The translations under genes and the position numbers were made by a program. 64,000 bases of DNA, from positions 20,531-84,530 of the forward strand of contig NZ_AULG01000025.1 in assembly GCF_000425165.1 (NCBI RefSeq). The letters run 5' to 3'. The DNA comes from Photobacterium halotolerans DSM 18316 (lineage in GTDB: Bacteria > Pseudomonadota > Gammaproteobacteria > Enterobacterales > Vibrionaceae). Each line of letters starts with the position of its first letter. Position 1 is the stretch's first letter. Under the pieces are notes generated by a model. It saw nothing but the letters and a program-made list of their open reading frames with translations. It was not told where the DNA came from and did no database searches. This document shows, one piece after another, positions 1 through 8,820 of this stretch.

Positions 1-169
1 CCGGGTATGGAAACTGGGGCTGACGCCAGATACCGACGCTGAGCTGACGGCACAGAGAATTGAAGCCACTCAAAAAACAGTCGTATCGCCGGTGGATACC
101 ACGCTGACTTTCAATGAGGAAGCTGTGGTAGCCCAGCCGGTTCAACAGGCGCAGGGACTGGACAACTGA
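1..169 (+). CDS. mltA: Probable MltA C-terminus (partial)
   Basis: This is the last 55 codons of a gene entering from the left edge, ending at TGA 167-169. The first visible residues, RVWKLG, resemble the GRVWVLK motif near the C-terminus of membrane-bound lytic murein transglycosylase A, which cleaves peptidoglycan from the outer-membrane inner face. In E. coli mltA also lies next to csdA-csdE-tcdA, and here tcdA follows after 54 bases. The remaining ~48 residues are polar and rich in T, V, Q and A, longer than the E. coli tail, with no recognisable domain. The assignment rests on a short motif plus synteny. Confidence 0.55.
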   Translation, partial: RVWKLGLTPDTDAELTAQRIEATQKTVVSPVDTTLTFNEEAVVAQPVQQAQGLDN

Positions 170-223
170 CAGCAGAGCGCGTATAAAAACGCGCTCATTC
201 TCAACACACTCTGACAGGCCGTT

Positions 224-1030
224 ATGCAACATCCCGACACTCCAGCATCAGACAATTATAACCAGCGTTTTGGTGGTACCCGCAGACTGTATGGCCATCA
301 GGAGGTTGAGATCCTGAGGGCTGCTCATGTCTGTGTGATTGGCATCGGCGGTGTCGGTTCCTGGGCTGCCGAAGCCCTGGCCCGCTCTGGTATCGGCCAA
401 CTGACGCTGATCGACATGGATGATGTCTGTGTGACGAATATTAACCGTCAGATCCATGCCATGTCGGGGACGGTAGGCCGCAGTAAGATTGAGGTGATGG
501 CAGAGCGGATTGCGTTAATCAATCCGGACTGTAAAGTGAACCTGATTGACGATTTTATTACCCCGGAAAACATCCCCGAGTACATAGGCAGTCAGTTTGA
601 TTATGTGCTGGATGCGATTGACAGTGTCAAGCCCAAAGCGGCGTTGCTGGCGTTCTGCAAGCGAAATAAAATCAAGGTGATCACCACAGGCGGTGCGGGC
701 GGCCAGGTAGATCCGACCCAGATTCAGATCGCTGATCTGGCCAAAACCATTCAGGATCCGCTGGCGGCGAAAATCCGCAATATGCTGCGCCGCTTCTACA
801 ACTTCAGCAAAAATCCGGCGCGCAAATTTGGCATCGACTGCGTGTTCTCAACCGAGCAGCTCAAATACCCTCAGGCTGACGGCAGTGTCTGTGAGGCCAA
901 ATCGACCGCGGAAGGCCCGAAACGCATGGATTGTGCAACCGGCTTTGGCGCGGCCACTATGGTCACCGCGACCTTCGGATTTGTGGCGGTCTCCCGCATT
1001 TTGCAAAAACTGATTGAAAAACACCGCTGA
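224..1030 (+). CDS. tcdA: tRNA threonylcarbamoyladenosine dehydratase TcdA (CsdL)
   Basis: An E1/ThiF/MoeB-like ATP-dependent enzyme that cyclises t6A at position 37 of ANN-decoding tRNAs to ct6A. The 268 residues match the E. coli length. The nucleotide-binding glycine motif VIGIGGVGSW lies near residues 39-48, followed by the acidic LIDMDDV strand and the NINRQ motif that contacts ATP in this family. In E. coli it works with the CsdA-CsdE sulfur relay; here csdE and csdA lie immediately downstream on the opposite strand, so the set is convergent rather than a single operon. ATG at 224 is the natural start. Confidence 0.95.
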   Translation: MQHPDTPASDNYNQRFGGTRRLYGHQEVEILRAAHVCVIGIGGVGSWAAEALARSGIGQLTLIDMDDVCVTNINRQIHAMSGTVGRSKIEVMAERIALINPDCKVNLIDDFITPENIPEYIGSQFDYVLDAIDSVKPKAALLAFCKRNKIKVITTGGAGGQVDPTQIQIADLAKTIQDPLAAKIRNMLRRFYNFSKNPARKFGIDCVFSTEQLKYPQADGSVCEAKSTAEGPKRMDCATGFGAATMVTATFGFVAVSRILQKLIEKHR

Positions 1031-1055
1031 CAGCCGCCGCTGCGTGAGCCGTGTG

Positions 1056-1502
1056 TCAGCGGCTCACGTTAGTGATAATGGCGTCGACAATGGCTTTCAG
1101 GCCGTTGCTGCGTGATGGACTCAGGTGCGCCAGTAATCCCAGCTGTTCGAAATACCCGTCGATGTCAAACTCCAGAATCTGCGCTGCGGTTTTTCCCTCG
1201 TAGGCGGCCAGCACCAGACAAATCAGCCCTTTGACAATCCTGGCGTCGGAATCGGCGGCGAAATGGTAATGACCGTTTTCACTGTGCTGAACCAGCCACA
1301 CCTGACTTTCACAGCCACTGATTTTCACTTCCTCGCTTTTCAGCGTCTCCGGCAGGGCGGGCAGTTGTTTGCCAAACTGAATCACATGGCGGTATCTGTC
1401 TTCCCAGCCGCTGCTTGCCTGCATCCTGGCCAGAATGTCATCAGGAGTAATGGTGGTGCCGAACGGATGGCTCGGTAAATCGGTGAATACTGTCATGGAC
1501 AC
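1056..1502 (-). CDS. csdE: Cysteine desulfuration protein CsdE (SufE family)
   Basis: A sulfur acceptor that takes persulfide sulfur from CsdA and passes it on. The 148 residues fit the SufE/CsdE family. The acceptor cysteine sits in the typical context EEVKISGCESQVWL, near residue 64. The gene follows csdA by 9 bases on the same strand, so the two are almost certainly cotranscribed. Its stop codon lies in the loop of a 9-bp hairpin (1043-1068) shared with the end of convergent tcdA. Confidence 0.93.
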   Translation of the reverse strand: MSMTVFTDLPSHPFGTTITPDDILARMQASSGWEDRYRHVIQFGKQLPALPETLKSEEVKISGCESQVWLVQHSENGHYHFAADSDARIVKGLICLVLAAYEGKTAAQILEFDIDGYFEQLGLLAHLSPSRSNGLKAIVDAIITNVSR

Positions 1503-1511
1503 TCTCTCTGG

Positions 1512-2729
1512 TTACAGCATGTCACAGGCTTTGTGCAAAGCCGCGACAAAGCAGGCGACGTCTTCTTCGCTATTATAGAGGGCAAAAGAGACACGCAAAG
1601 TCCCGGTTAACCCCAGCGCATCCAGCATAGGGTGCGCACAGTGATTGCCGGCACGCAGCGTCACCCCTTGCTGGTCGAGCAGGGTGGCAATGTCCTGATG
1701 GTGAATGCCGTCAACCATAAACGAAAACAGACTGGTATTGGGCTGCAGGCCGATAATTCGCAGACCTTCAATGTCTTTAATGCCCTCGATGGCAAGCTGG
1801 CACAGGTGCCGGATATGCGCTTCCGCGCCCTGACGGTCAATACTGTTCAACCAGTGCAGGGTGGCGGCGAAGGCGATGACCCCGGAAATATTGGGGGTGC
1901 CGGCTTCAAATTTGCCCGGCAGGCCGGTGAATTGCGTGCCGTCAAACGACACCTTTTCCACCATTTTTCCTCCGCCATGCCAGGGCGGCATGGCTTCCAG
2001 CAGTGCCTGTTTGCCGTACAGCACGCCGATACCAGACGGGCCAAACAGTTTGTGGCCTGAGAACACGTAGAAATCGGCATCCAGCGCCTGAACGTCAACC
2101 TCTTCATGCACTATGCCCTGCGCACCGTCGACAACCACAATGGCGTTTTTCGCATGCGCTGCTGTGATAATGGCTTCTACCGGGTTTCGCGTGCCGGACA
2201 CATTGGTGACATGTGCGACTGCCACGATCCGGGTTCTGGCCGTCAGCCGCTGGTGAAAGGCAGCCATGTCCAATGTGCAGTCAGGCAGCATAGGCAGCTT
2301 GACGACTTTCGCCCCTGTCTGCTCGGCAACTATCTGCCAGGGCACTATATTGGCATGGTGTTCCAGTTCGCTGACCAGTATCTCATCGCCCGGTTGCAGA
2401 GTGCTGCGGGCCCAGGTTTGGGCGATCAGGTTTAAGGCTTCCGTAGCCCCGCGCGTCCAGATGATTTCTTTCGGGCTGCTGGCGTGGATGAACTGGCGCA
2501 CCGTCTTTCTGGCCTGTTCGAAACGCTGCGTCAGGCTGGCGGTCAGTTGGTGGCTGCCACGATGAACGTTCGCATTCTGGTAGCGGTAGTAATTGTCCAG
2601 CGTCTGGATCATCGCCAGTGGTTTCTGCGCGGTCGCCGCACTGTCCAGGTAGACAATGGGATGGTCTGAATCCTGCTGAACGGCAGGAAACTGAGCGCGG
2701 ATAGTCTGAATGTCAAATGGCGCAGTCAT
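1512..2729 (-). CDS. csdA: Cysteine desulfurase CsdA
   Basis: A PLP-dependent class V aminotransferase-fold enzyme that releases sulfur from cysteine and delivers it to CsdE. The PLP lysine lies in FSGHKLFGPSGIGVLYG and the persulfide cysteine in LRAGNHCAHP. The reading frame is open further upstream, but residue similarity begins at the ATG at 2729 (MTAPFDIQTIR), giving 405 residues against about 401 in E. coli; the upstream stretch overlaps the GcvB terminator region and is not protein-like. It is the first gene of a csdA-csdE unit. Confidence 0.94.
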   Translation of the reverse strand: MTAPFDIQTIRAQFPAVQQDSDHPIVYLDSAATAQKPLAMIQTLDNYYRYQNANVHRGSHQLTASLTQRFEQARKTVRQFIHASSPKEIIWTRGATEALNLIAQTWARSTLQPGDEILVSELEHHANIVPWQIVAEQTGAKVVKLPMLPDCTLDMAAFHQRLTARTRIVAVAHVTNVSGTRNPVEAIITAAHAKNAIVVVDGAQGIVHEEVDVQALDADFYVFSGHKLFGPSGIGVLYGKQALLEAMPPWHGGGKMVEKVSFDGTQFTGLPGKFEAGTPNISGVIAFAATLHWLNSIDRQGAEAHIRHLCQLAIEGIKDIEGLRIIGLQPNTSLFSFMVDGIHHQDIATLLDQQGVTLRAGNHCAHPMLDALGLTGTLRVSFALYNSEEDVACFVAALHKACDML

Positions 2730-2808
2730 GCTTAAACTCGTTGGTAGCCTGTAACGTGGATCATCCTCATTATTGGCCACTGAGGCAAGGGAAGCAGAGC
2801 CGATCGCA

Positions 2809-2843
2809 TAAAAAAATGGCACCGCGTTGGGGCGCAGTGCCAT
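2809..2843 (-). terminator. Rho-independent terminator of gcvB
   Basis: An 11-bp stem, ATGGCACTGCG paired with CGCGGTGCCAT (one T-G pair), with a six-base loop at 2816-2843. On the minus strand it is followed by seven T. It lies about 80 bases upstream of the csdA start and would separate gcvB from csdA. Confidence 0.9.
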
Positions 2844-2985
2844 AAAAAAGTTTTGACAGACAGGTCAAAAAACAGGAAGTAAATCGGTAGCGCTACGGCT
2901 ACCCGCCCAGAAGAGACCGGGCAATATGCAAACACAACATTGCAATCTGAGGGGTAACCGAATCTGATAAACAATTCTGCAATTA
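2809..2985 (-). ncRNA. gcvB: GcvB small RNA
   Basis: Divergent from gcvA, exactly where gcvB lies in enterobacteria. Read on the minus strand the segment contains hallmarks of GcvB. There is a G/U-rich single-stranded seed (ATGTTGTGTTTGCATATTG, about 2922-2940), a GGTAGC-GCTACC hairpin (2886-2904), the conserved ACTTCCTG element followed by CCTGTCTGTC, and a strong final terminator. GcvB is an Hfq-dependent repressor of amino-acid and peptide transporter mRNAs, activated by GcvA. The 3' end is well defined by the terminator. The 5' end is my estimate from a TGTAAT -10-like hexamer at 2992-2997 and could be off by 10-20 bases. Confidence 0.85.
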
Positions 2986-3113
2986 AGCAAAATTACAGCG
3001 TTTTACCCTTGAGATTGCGGCGCCAATCTTAGGGTTTCTGTGGTACTTGAACAATCGACAATTTATAATGACCTGGATAAAAAAAACTAATGCAACCAGT
3101 ATGGCAGGACATT

Positions 3114-4052
3114 ATGTCAAGACGACTCCCACCACTTAATTCGCTGAAAGTATTTGAGGCTGCCGCCCGGCACCTGAGTTTTACCCGGGCGGCGGAGGAG
3201 CTGTTTGTCACTCAGGCCGCAGTCAGCCACCAGATTAAAGCGCTGGAGGAATTTCTGGGCCTGAAGCTGTTCCGCCGGCGTAACCGTTCGTTGTTGCTGA
3301 CTGAAGAGGGGCAAGGGTATTTTCTCGATCTGAAAGATATCTTCAGTGCCATTTCTGATGCCACCGACAAAGTGTTGGAACGGGGCTCAAAAGGTGCGCT
3401 GACCATTAGTTTATCTCCCAGTTTTGCTATCCAGTGGCTGGTACCCAGGCTGAGCGACTTTAATCAGCAGCATCCTGATGTGGATGTCAGAATCAAAGCG
3501 GTGGATCTGGATGAAGGCTCTCTGACTGATGATGTGGATGTGGCGATTTATTATGGCCGCGGCAACTGGCCGGGGCTGCGCTGCGACCGGTTGTATCAGG
3601 AATTTCTGGTGCCTGTCTGTTCCCCTATGCTGCTCAGTGGCCCTAAGCCGCTGGACACCCTGGCTGATCTGCAAAAGCACACCCTGTTACATGACGGCTC
3701 GCGCAAGGAATGGAAAAACTACATGCGCGAGTTCGATATTCCGGGCGCCAATGTCAATCAGGGGCCGATTTTCAGCCACTCTACTATGGTGTTGCAGGCC
3801 GCTATCCACAGTCAGGGGATTGCACTGGCCAACAATGTGCTGGCGCAGCCTGAGCTGGAAGCCGGTCGGCTGGTCTGTCCGTTTGATGAGGCGTTGCTGA
3901 GCAAAAATGCTTTCTATCTGGTGTGCCAGGAAAAGCAGGCCGAAACCGGCCGGATCCAGATCTTCCGTGACTGGGTGCTGGAGAAAGCCCGTAAAGAACA
4001 GGAAGAGGGCCCGCTTCCCCAGCCTGAATATCAGGCTGAGGCCATGGCCTGA
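3114..4052 (+). CDS. gcvA: Glycine cleavage system transcriptional activator GcvA
   Basis: A LysR-type regulator of the glycine cleavage operon and of the GcvB sRNA. The N-terminal winged helix (about residues 6-65, with FTRAAEELFVTQAAVSHQIK) is followed by a LysR substrate-binding domain. The start chosen is ATG 3114 (MSRRLPPLNSLK), preceded by AGGAC, giving 312 residues; E. coli GcvA has 305. An upstream in-frame ATG at 3090 lacks a better ribosome site. TATAAT at 3064-3069 is a candidate -10. The gene is divergent from gcvB as in E. coli. Identification is strong from both sequence and context. Confidence 0.94.
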   Translation: MSRRLPPLNSLKVFEAAARHLSFTRAAEELFVTQAAVSHQIKALEEFLGLKLFRRRNRSLLLTEEGQGYFLDLKDIFSAISDATDKVLERGSKGALTISLSPSFAIQWLVPRLSDFNQQHPDVDVRIKAVDLDEGSLTDDVDVAIYYGRGNWPGLRCDRLYQEFLVPVCSPMLLSGPKPLDTLADLQKHTLLHDGSRKEWKNYMREFDIPGANVNQGPIFSHSTMVLQAAIHSQGIALANNVLAQPELEAGRLVCPFDEALLSKNAFYLVCQEKQAETGRIQIFRDWVLEKARKEQEEGPLPQPEYQAEAMA

Positions 4053-4170
4053 TCTCAACAGCGTTAGTCTGGATCTGTGTGCCGGTTCTGCGCCGGTCGG
4101 CCAGTGATTAAACATCAGAATGAGCCACTCACCCTGGCTCATTCTGGTAATTGCATATGAGAGGGAATCT

Positions 4171-4836
4171 GTGGAATATCTGATAACGACACCAGAAAAC
4201 GGCCAGTTTGCTGCGACCTTTCTGTTTGCCCACGGCGCCGGCGCCGGGATGGATCATGCGTTTATGACGGCGGTTGCCCAAGGGTTGGCCGCCGAAGGGA
4301 TTCGCGTGGTGCGTTTTGATTTTCCTTATATGGTGAAACGGCGGGAAGACGGTAAAAAGCGCCCGCCGGACCGGCAGCCAAAGCTGCTGGTGGATTTTCA
4401 GCGCCATATTGACCATTTCAGCCCGCAAGGGCCGCTGGTGATCGGCGGCAAATCAATGGGCGGCCGTATGGCCAGCCTGATGGTGACGGAAGCTGCCGCC
4501 TCTGCACCGGATGTCCACAACTGTCAGGACAAGGTCTGCGGCGTCGCTTGTCTGGGATTCCCGTTTCATCCGCCGGGCAAACCGGAGAACTTTCGCGGCG
4601 ATCATCTGAAAACAATCGCTGTTCCGACCCTGATTCTGCAGGGCGAGCGCGATACCTTTGGCACCCGCAGTGAGGTGGAAGGGTGGAGCTATGCCGACAC
4701 AGTGACGCTGTCTTTTCTGCCGGACGGTGACCACAGTTTCAAACCGCGTAAAGTCTCGGGCTTTAGTGAAGCCGGCAATCTGGCGCAGGCTGTCGATGTG
4801 CTGGCCCGCTTTATTCACCAGTGCGTATCACACTGA
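4171..4836 (+). CDS. Alpha/beta hydrolase of the KANL3/Tex30-like family
   Basis: A 221-residue alpha/beta-hydrolase fold protein of unknown substrate. The early strand LFAHGAGAGMDH provides the oxyanion-type loop. The nucleophile elbow is GKSMGG (Ser about residue 95), an acidic residue follows in LQGERDTFG, and the catalytic His is in DGDHSFKP. GTG 4171 is preferred over the upstream ATG at 4120 because GAGAGGGA precedes it at optimal spacing and homology begins just after it. The gene lies between gcvA and ygdD in the same direction. Bacterial members of this family are mostly uncharacterised; I assign no substrate. Confidence 0.8.
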   Translation: MEYLITTPENGQFAATFLFAHGAGAGMDHAFMTAVAQGLAAEGIRVVRFDFPYMVKRREDGKKRPPDRQPKLLVDFQRHIDHFSPQGPLVIGGKSMGGRMASLMVTEAAASAPDVHNCQDKVCGVACLGFPFHPPGKPENFRGDHLKTIAVPTLILQGERDTFGTRSEVEGWSYADTVTLSFLPDGDHSFKPRKVSGFSEAGNLAQAVDVLARFIHQCVSH

Positions 4837-4875
4837 GATCAATTCATGAATACAAACCACAGAAGGACAGAGTGA

Positions 4876-5250
4876 ATGCAGAGCCGGAGTATGATTGTTT
4901 TTGCCGCGATCAGCGGTGCCATTGGAGTCGGTTTGGGGGCTTTTGCCGCCCACGGACTGAAAGGGCACCTTAGCCCGCATTTACTGGGTGTTTTTAATAC
5001 AGGGGTGGATTATCAGATCTGGCACAGTCTGGCTTTGCTGGGCTGCGGTATTTGGGCACGCAATTTTTCTGCAAAAGCGCTATCATACGCGGCCCTGTTA
5101 TTTGCAGTGGGGATCTGTCTGTTCAGTGGCAGCCTGTATCTGCTGGCATTGACGGGGATGAAGTGGCTTGGTCCCGTAACACCACTGGGGGGACTGTGTT
5201 TTATTCTAGCCTGGTTGTCACTTGCTGTGGCGGCCTGGCGTTCTGCGTGA
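4876..5250 (+). CDS. ygdD: DUF423 inner-membrane protein YgdD
   Basis: A 124-residue integral membrane protein with four predicted transmembrane helices (approximately residues 6-25, 44-63, 70-92 and 98-120). The conserved N-terminal GAIGVGLGAFAAHGL is diagnostic for DUF423. In E. coli ygdD also sits between gcvA and rlmM. The function is unknown. The stop is nine bases before the rlmM start, so the two genes are likely cotranscribed. Confidence 0.9.
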   Translation: MQSRSMIVFAAISGAIGVGLGAFAAHGLKGHLSPHLLGVFNTGVDYQIWHSLALLGCGIWARNFSAKALSYAALLFAVGICLFSGSLYLLALTGMKWLGPVTPLGGLCFILAWLSLAVAAWRSA

Positions 5251-5259
5251 GGACTCGTG

Positions 5260-6342
5260 GTGAATCAGGTTCTGTTGTACTGCCGTCAGGGATTTGAAAA
5301 CGAATGTGCCGGAGAGGTGCAGGATAAAGCCAATAAACTCGAATTGTTTGGCTTTCCGCGTGCGAAGAAAAATACCGGTTATGTACTGTTTGAATTTTAT
5401 CAGGCAGGGGATGCTGATAAATTCGTGCAACTACAGCCGTTTTCTGAGCTGATTTTTGCCCGTCAGATGCTGGTAGTGACAGCACGTCTGGAAGATTTAC
5501 CGACCGATGATCGCATCAGTCCTATTCTGGCGGTGGCGGAAGCTTTGCCGCGTTGTGGTGATCTGCGGGTCGAAACCCCGGACACCAACGAAGCCAAAGA
5601 ACTGCTGAAGTTCTGTCGTAAGTTTACTGTGCCATTGCGTCAGGCCTTTCGTAAGCAGGGGGCTTTGTACGCCAAAGATAACCCGAAAAAGCCGGTGTTG
5701 CACTTGTGCTTCACTGAACCGGGCTGCTGTTTTATCGGTTATTCCTACACCAATAATAACTCGCCATTTTTCATGGGGATCCCGCGGCTGAAGTTCCCGG
5801 CGGATGCGCCGAGCCGTTCTACTCTCAAGCTGGAGGAGGCATTTCATGTCTTTATTCCGCGTGAAGAGTGGGATGAGCGACTGGCCTCTGGCATGTGGGG
5901 CGTGGATCTCGGGGCTTGCCCTGGTGGCTGGACCTATCAGCTGGTGAAGCGCTCCATGTTTGTCCATGCTATCGATAACGGGCAAATGGCCCAGAGTCTG
6001 ATGGATACGGGGCAGGTGAAGCATCACATGGTGGATGGCTTTAAGTTTGAGCCGCCCCGTAAGAACGTGACCTGGCTGGTGTGTGACATGGTTGAAAAAC
6101 CGGCCCGGGTCGCGCATTTGGTGGGGCAGTGGCTGATTAAGGGCTGGGCCAAAGAAACCATTTTCAACCTGAAACTGCCGATGAAAGGCCGTTATGAAGA
6201 AGTACTGCAGGATATTGAAAACCTGAAAGTCTTTCTGATTCAGAATGGCATGAAATTCCGCCTGCAGGCCAAGCACCTCTATCATGACCGCGAAGAAATC
6301 ACGGTCCATATCCAGAGTCTGGATAACCGTCATCCTCACTAG
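5260..6342 (+). CDS. rlmM: 23S rRNA 2'-O-ribose C2498 methyltransferase RlmM
   Basis: An SAM-dependent methyltransferase modifying C2498 of 23S rRNA. An N-terminal THUMP-like region is followed by a Rossmann methyltransferase domain with the SAM motif [14 protein letters not shown] (about residues 215-228) and catalytic lysines within [11 protein letters not shown]. Two adjacent GTG codons could start the gene. GTG 5260 is chosen because GAGG lies six bases upstream and the protein then begins [16 protein letters not shown], aligning with the E. coli start. It is convergent with xni; a perfect 13-bp hairpin lies between them. Confidence 0.94.
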   Translation: MNQVLLYCRQGFENECAGEVQDKANKLELFGFPRAKKNTGYVLFEFYQAGDADKFVQLQPFSELIFARQMLVVTARLEDLPTDDRISPILAVAEALPRCGDLRVETPDTNEAKELLKFCRKFTVPLRQAFRKQGALYAKDNPKKPVLHLCFTEPGCCFIGYSYTNNNSPFFMGIPRLKFPADAPSRSTLKLEEAFHVFIPREEWDERLASGMWGVDLGACPGGWTYQLVKRSMFVHAIDNGQMAQSLMDTGQVKHHMVDGFKFEPPRKNVTWLVCDMVEKPARVAHLVGQWLIKGWAKETIFNLKLPMKGRYEEVLQDIENLKVFLIQNGMKFRLQAKHLYHDREEITVHIQSLDNRHPH

Positions 6343-6385
6343 CCGTAGCCGCTCAGACTGGTTGATCTGATAGCTGGCGGGCTGC

Positions 6386-7159
6386 TCAGCCCGCCAGCTG
6401 AAATCGGATATCCTGCAAATTAAAGCCAAGCTCTAAGTCGGTTTTCAGCCTGGCAACCGCTTTACTGGCTCTTGCGCTGTCTTGGTTGGGTTCGATTTTC
6501 TTGCGCCATTTCTCCGGGAGATCGTCTGCGGACAGAATAGCGTCGAGATCCGGGTAAAGTTGTAACAATTCACAGGCCGCTTTGGGGCCGATCCCCGGCA
6601 CGCCGGGAATTTTGCTGGAGCTGATCCCTGCCAGTCCCCAGTAATCGGGCAACTGCTCAGGACGGACCCCGAATTCTTTTGCAATGAACGGGCTGTCAAG
6701 CCATCGCTGCTGGAAGTAATCACGGATCATCACAGTCGGGCGCAACAGCTGGCAGTAGCCTTTGTCGGTCGACACTATGGTGACCTGACCGCCATGGTCC
6801 GCTACTTTGAGCGCCAGGGTGGCAATCAGATCATCGGCTTCATCGCCGTCAGACAGCAGTGAGTCGACGCCCAGCGCCATGAAGTCGTCCTGTATCTGCT
6901 CCATCCCCGCCTGCAGTTCCGGCGGCATAGGTTTGCGCCCTTCTTTGTAGCCGGGCAGCAGCTCAGCCCGCCAGCCTCTGTCATCGCCATGATGGTCAAA
7001 CACCGCCACGATATGTGTTGGCTGACTGATGGCAATAATTTTACTCAGTGCCTGACAGCACACCTTACTGGTGCTGGCGATGTCAGGCTCGCCCGGCTGG
7101 GCGGCATGCACACGGCGGATCAGGTTGAGGGCATCAATGACGACTAAGTGTATGGACAT
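6386..7159 (-). CDS. xni: Flap endonuclease Xni (ExoIX)
   Basis: A 257-residue PIN-like 5'-3' nuclease/flap endonuclease, the relative of the DNA polymerase I 5' nuclease domain. It starts MSIHLVVIDALNLIRRVHA and carries the acidic metal-ligand cluster GDEADD and the helix-hairpin-helix region GISSSKIPGVPGIGPKAA. ATG 7159 is preferred to an upstream TTG on alignment grounds, although no strong ribosome site is visible. The neighbourhood with rlmM and ppnN matches E. coli ygdG-ygdH. The stop codon is inside the hairpin shared with rlmM. Confidence 0.92.
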   Translation of the reverse strand: MSIHLVVIDALNLIRRVHAAQPGEPDIASTSKVCCQALSKIIAISQPTHIVAVFDHHGDDRGWRAELLPGYKEGRKPMPPELQAGMEQIQDDFMALGVDSLLSDGDEADDLIATLALKVADHGGQVTIVSTDKGYCQLLRPTVMIRDYFQQRWLDSPFIAKEFGVRPEQLPDYWGLAGISSSKIPGVPGIGPKAACELLQLYPDLDAILSADDLPEKWRKKIEPNQDSARASKAVARLKTDLELGFNLQDIRFQLAG

Positions 7160-7178
7160 ATATATCAACAATAGTAAA

Positions 7179-7198
7179 ACAGGGCCTGCTGGCCCTGT
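7179..7198 (-). terminator. Terminator downstream of ppnN
   Basis: The hairpin ACAGGGCC-agca-GGCCCTGT is followed on the minus strand by TTTTAC. It lies 20 bases past the ppnN stop and just before the xni start. Confidence 0.7.
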
Positions 7199-7218
7199 AT
7201 TCTACGTTGCATGGCAAA

Positions 7219-8592
7219 TTATTTCACCATGTCGGGGTGAGTGAGGATCCGGTAGCAGGGAATATATTCGCTGCCCGGCAGTTTCATGCGTCGCTGCGCG
7301 ACGAAATTTTTGAGCAGCTTATCCATGCGCTTCATCAGGGATGGATCGCCGTTGATCAGGAAGGGGCCTTTGCGTTCAATTTCTTTGATCCCTTCTTCTT
7401 TGACGTTACCGGCGACAATCCCGGAGAACGCGCGGCGCAGGTTCGCGGCAAGCTGTTCCGGCCGCTGGTTGAAGTGCAGATCCAAACTGCTCATGGCGTC
7501 GTGATTGGGTTCAAAGGGCAGCTGAAATTCCGGTGGGATTTTCAGCGACCAGTTGTAACAATACGCATCGCCGGTTTCATGGCGGTATTCTTTGGTTTGC
7601 GGCATGGCCGCTTTCATGATGCGGGCCACTTTCGCCGGGTCATCTATGATTATCTGATAATGTTTGGTTGCTTCTTCACCCAGAGTATCGCGCACGAAGC
7701 TGTCCAGGGTGCGGAAATACGGCTCACTGCTTTTCGGACCTGTGAGCACCACAGGCAGAGGTTGATCCTGGTTTTCCGGATGCATCAGAATACCTATGAT
7801 GTACAGCAGCTCCTCGGCGGTTCCGGCTCCGCCGGGGAAGATAATGATGCCGTGACCGACGCGGACAAAGGCTTCCAGCCGTTTTTCAATATCTGGCATG
7901 ATCACCAGCTCATTGACGATAGGGTTGGGTGGCTCGGCGGCAATAATGGACGGTTCGGTCAGGCCGATAAAGCGGCTTTTACCGTATCTTTGCTGGGCAT
8001 GGCCGATGGCGGCCCCTTTCATTGGCCCTTCCATCGCACCGGGCCCGCAGCCGGTGCAGATATTCATCTCACGCAACCCTAACTGGTGGCCGACATCCCG
8101 GGTGTATTGATACTCTTCCGGGTTGATGGAGTGGCCACCCCAGCAGACCACGATATTGGGATCTTCCCGCGAGCGGACTGTCTGGGCGTTACGCAAAATA
8201 CTGAAGATGAAATTGGTGATGTGCGGTGCACTGGTCAGATTTAAATCGTTGCGCTGGTTAACGTGTACGTTGACGTAAATAATGTCCCTCAGCACGGCAA
8301 ACAGGTGCTCCTGAATACCGCGAATAATTTTACCGTCGACAAAGGCGTGCTCGGGTGGATCTTTGAGTTCGAGTTTTATCCCGCGTTCTCTTCTCAGTAC
8401 ATTGATATCAAATGACTTATTGAGTTCCAGCAGTGCGTTGGAATCGTCACTGTTACTGCCTGAATTAAGCACAGCCAGCGAACAGTTGCGGTACAGGCGA
8501 TACAGGTCGCTGGCCGCTGTGGCCTTCAGACTGTCAACTTCAAGCTGCGACAGCAGCGTCATCGCACCAACCGGGCTGATGTGTGTAATCAT
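7219..8592 (-). CDS. ppnN: Pyrimidine/purine nucleotide 5'-monophosphate nucleosidase PpnN
   Basis: A nucleosidase of the LOG/YgdH family that splits nucleoside monophosphates to base and ribose 5-phosphate. In E. coli it is a (p)ppGpp-binding target. The Rossmann-like core contains [28 protein letters not shown] and the PGGAGTAEE loop typical of LOG proteins. ATG 8592 with GGGAGGT upstream is the clear start and gives 457 residues (E. coli 454); the frame is open further upstream but that stretch is non-homologous. It is followed by a terminator and xni. Confidence 0.94.
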   Translation of the reverse strand: MITHISPVGAMTLLSQLEVDSLKATAASDLYRLYRNCSLAVLNSGSNSDDSNALLELNKSFDINVLRRERGIKLELKDPPEHAFVDGKIIRGIQEHLFAVLRDIIYVNVHVNQRNDLNLTSAPHITNFIFSILRNAQTVRSREDPNIVVCWGGHSINPEEYQYTRDVGHQLGLREMNICTGCGPGAMEGPMKGAAIGHAQQRYGKSRFIGLTEPSIIAAEPPNPIVNELVIMPDIEKRLEAFVRVGHGIIIFPGGAGTAEELLYIIGILMHPENQDQPLPVVLTGPKSSEPYFRTLDSFVRDTLGEEATKHYQIIIDDPAKVARIMKAAMPQTKEYRHETGDAYCYNWSLKIPPEFQLPFEPNHDAMSSLDLHFNQRPEQLAANLRRAFSGIVAGNVKEEGIKEIERKGPFLINGDPSLMKRMDKLLKNFVAQRRMKLPGSEYIPCYRILTHPDMVK

Positions 8593-8820
8593 GCTTACCT
8601 CCCTGGAGACGAATACAGAGGCTAACTGCTTCTGTATGTAAGCGATTTTCCTGGCGGATAAAAGATCGACCGCGGATGGAAATACCGGGCATTTTTCCTG
8701 ACCCGTACTATTGAACATACACAGGCTTATCAGGTTTGACTAGGGCAGAGAGAAAAAAAGAGTTTGTGTAGCAGTAGGTTAGAGCCTGGATTTACCGGTG
8801 GCTGAGTGTGTAATCAGTGA

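Noticed and set aside
2732..2974. Minus-strand frame of 80 codons upstream of csdA.
   Set aside because: It runs through GcvB and its terminator; the translation is hydrophobic noise from U-rich RNA and has no ribosome site.
5497..6429. 310-codon open frame antisense to rlmM.
   Set aside because: Shadow of a real gene; no homology by eye, and it is incompatible with the clear SAM motif on the other strand.
7207..8082. 291-codon open frame antisense to ppnN.
   Set aside because: Shadow frame; the minus-strand gene has intact LOG-family motifs and a good ribosome site.
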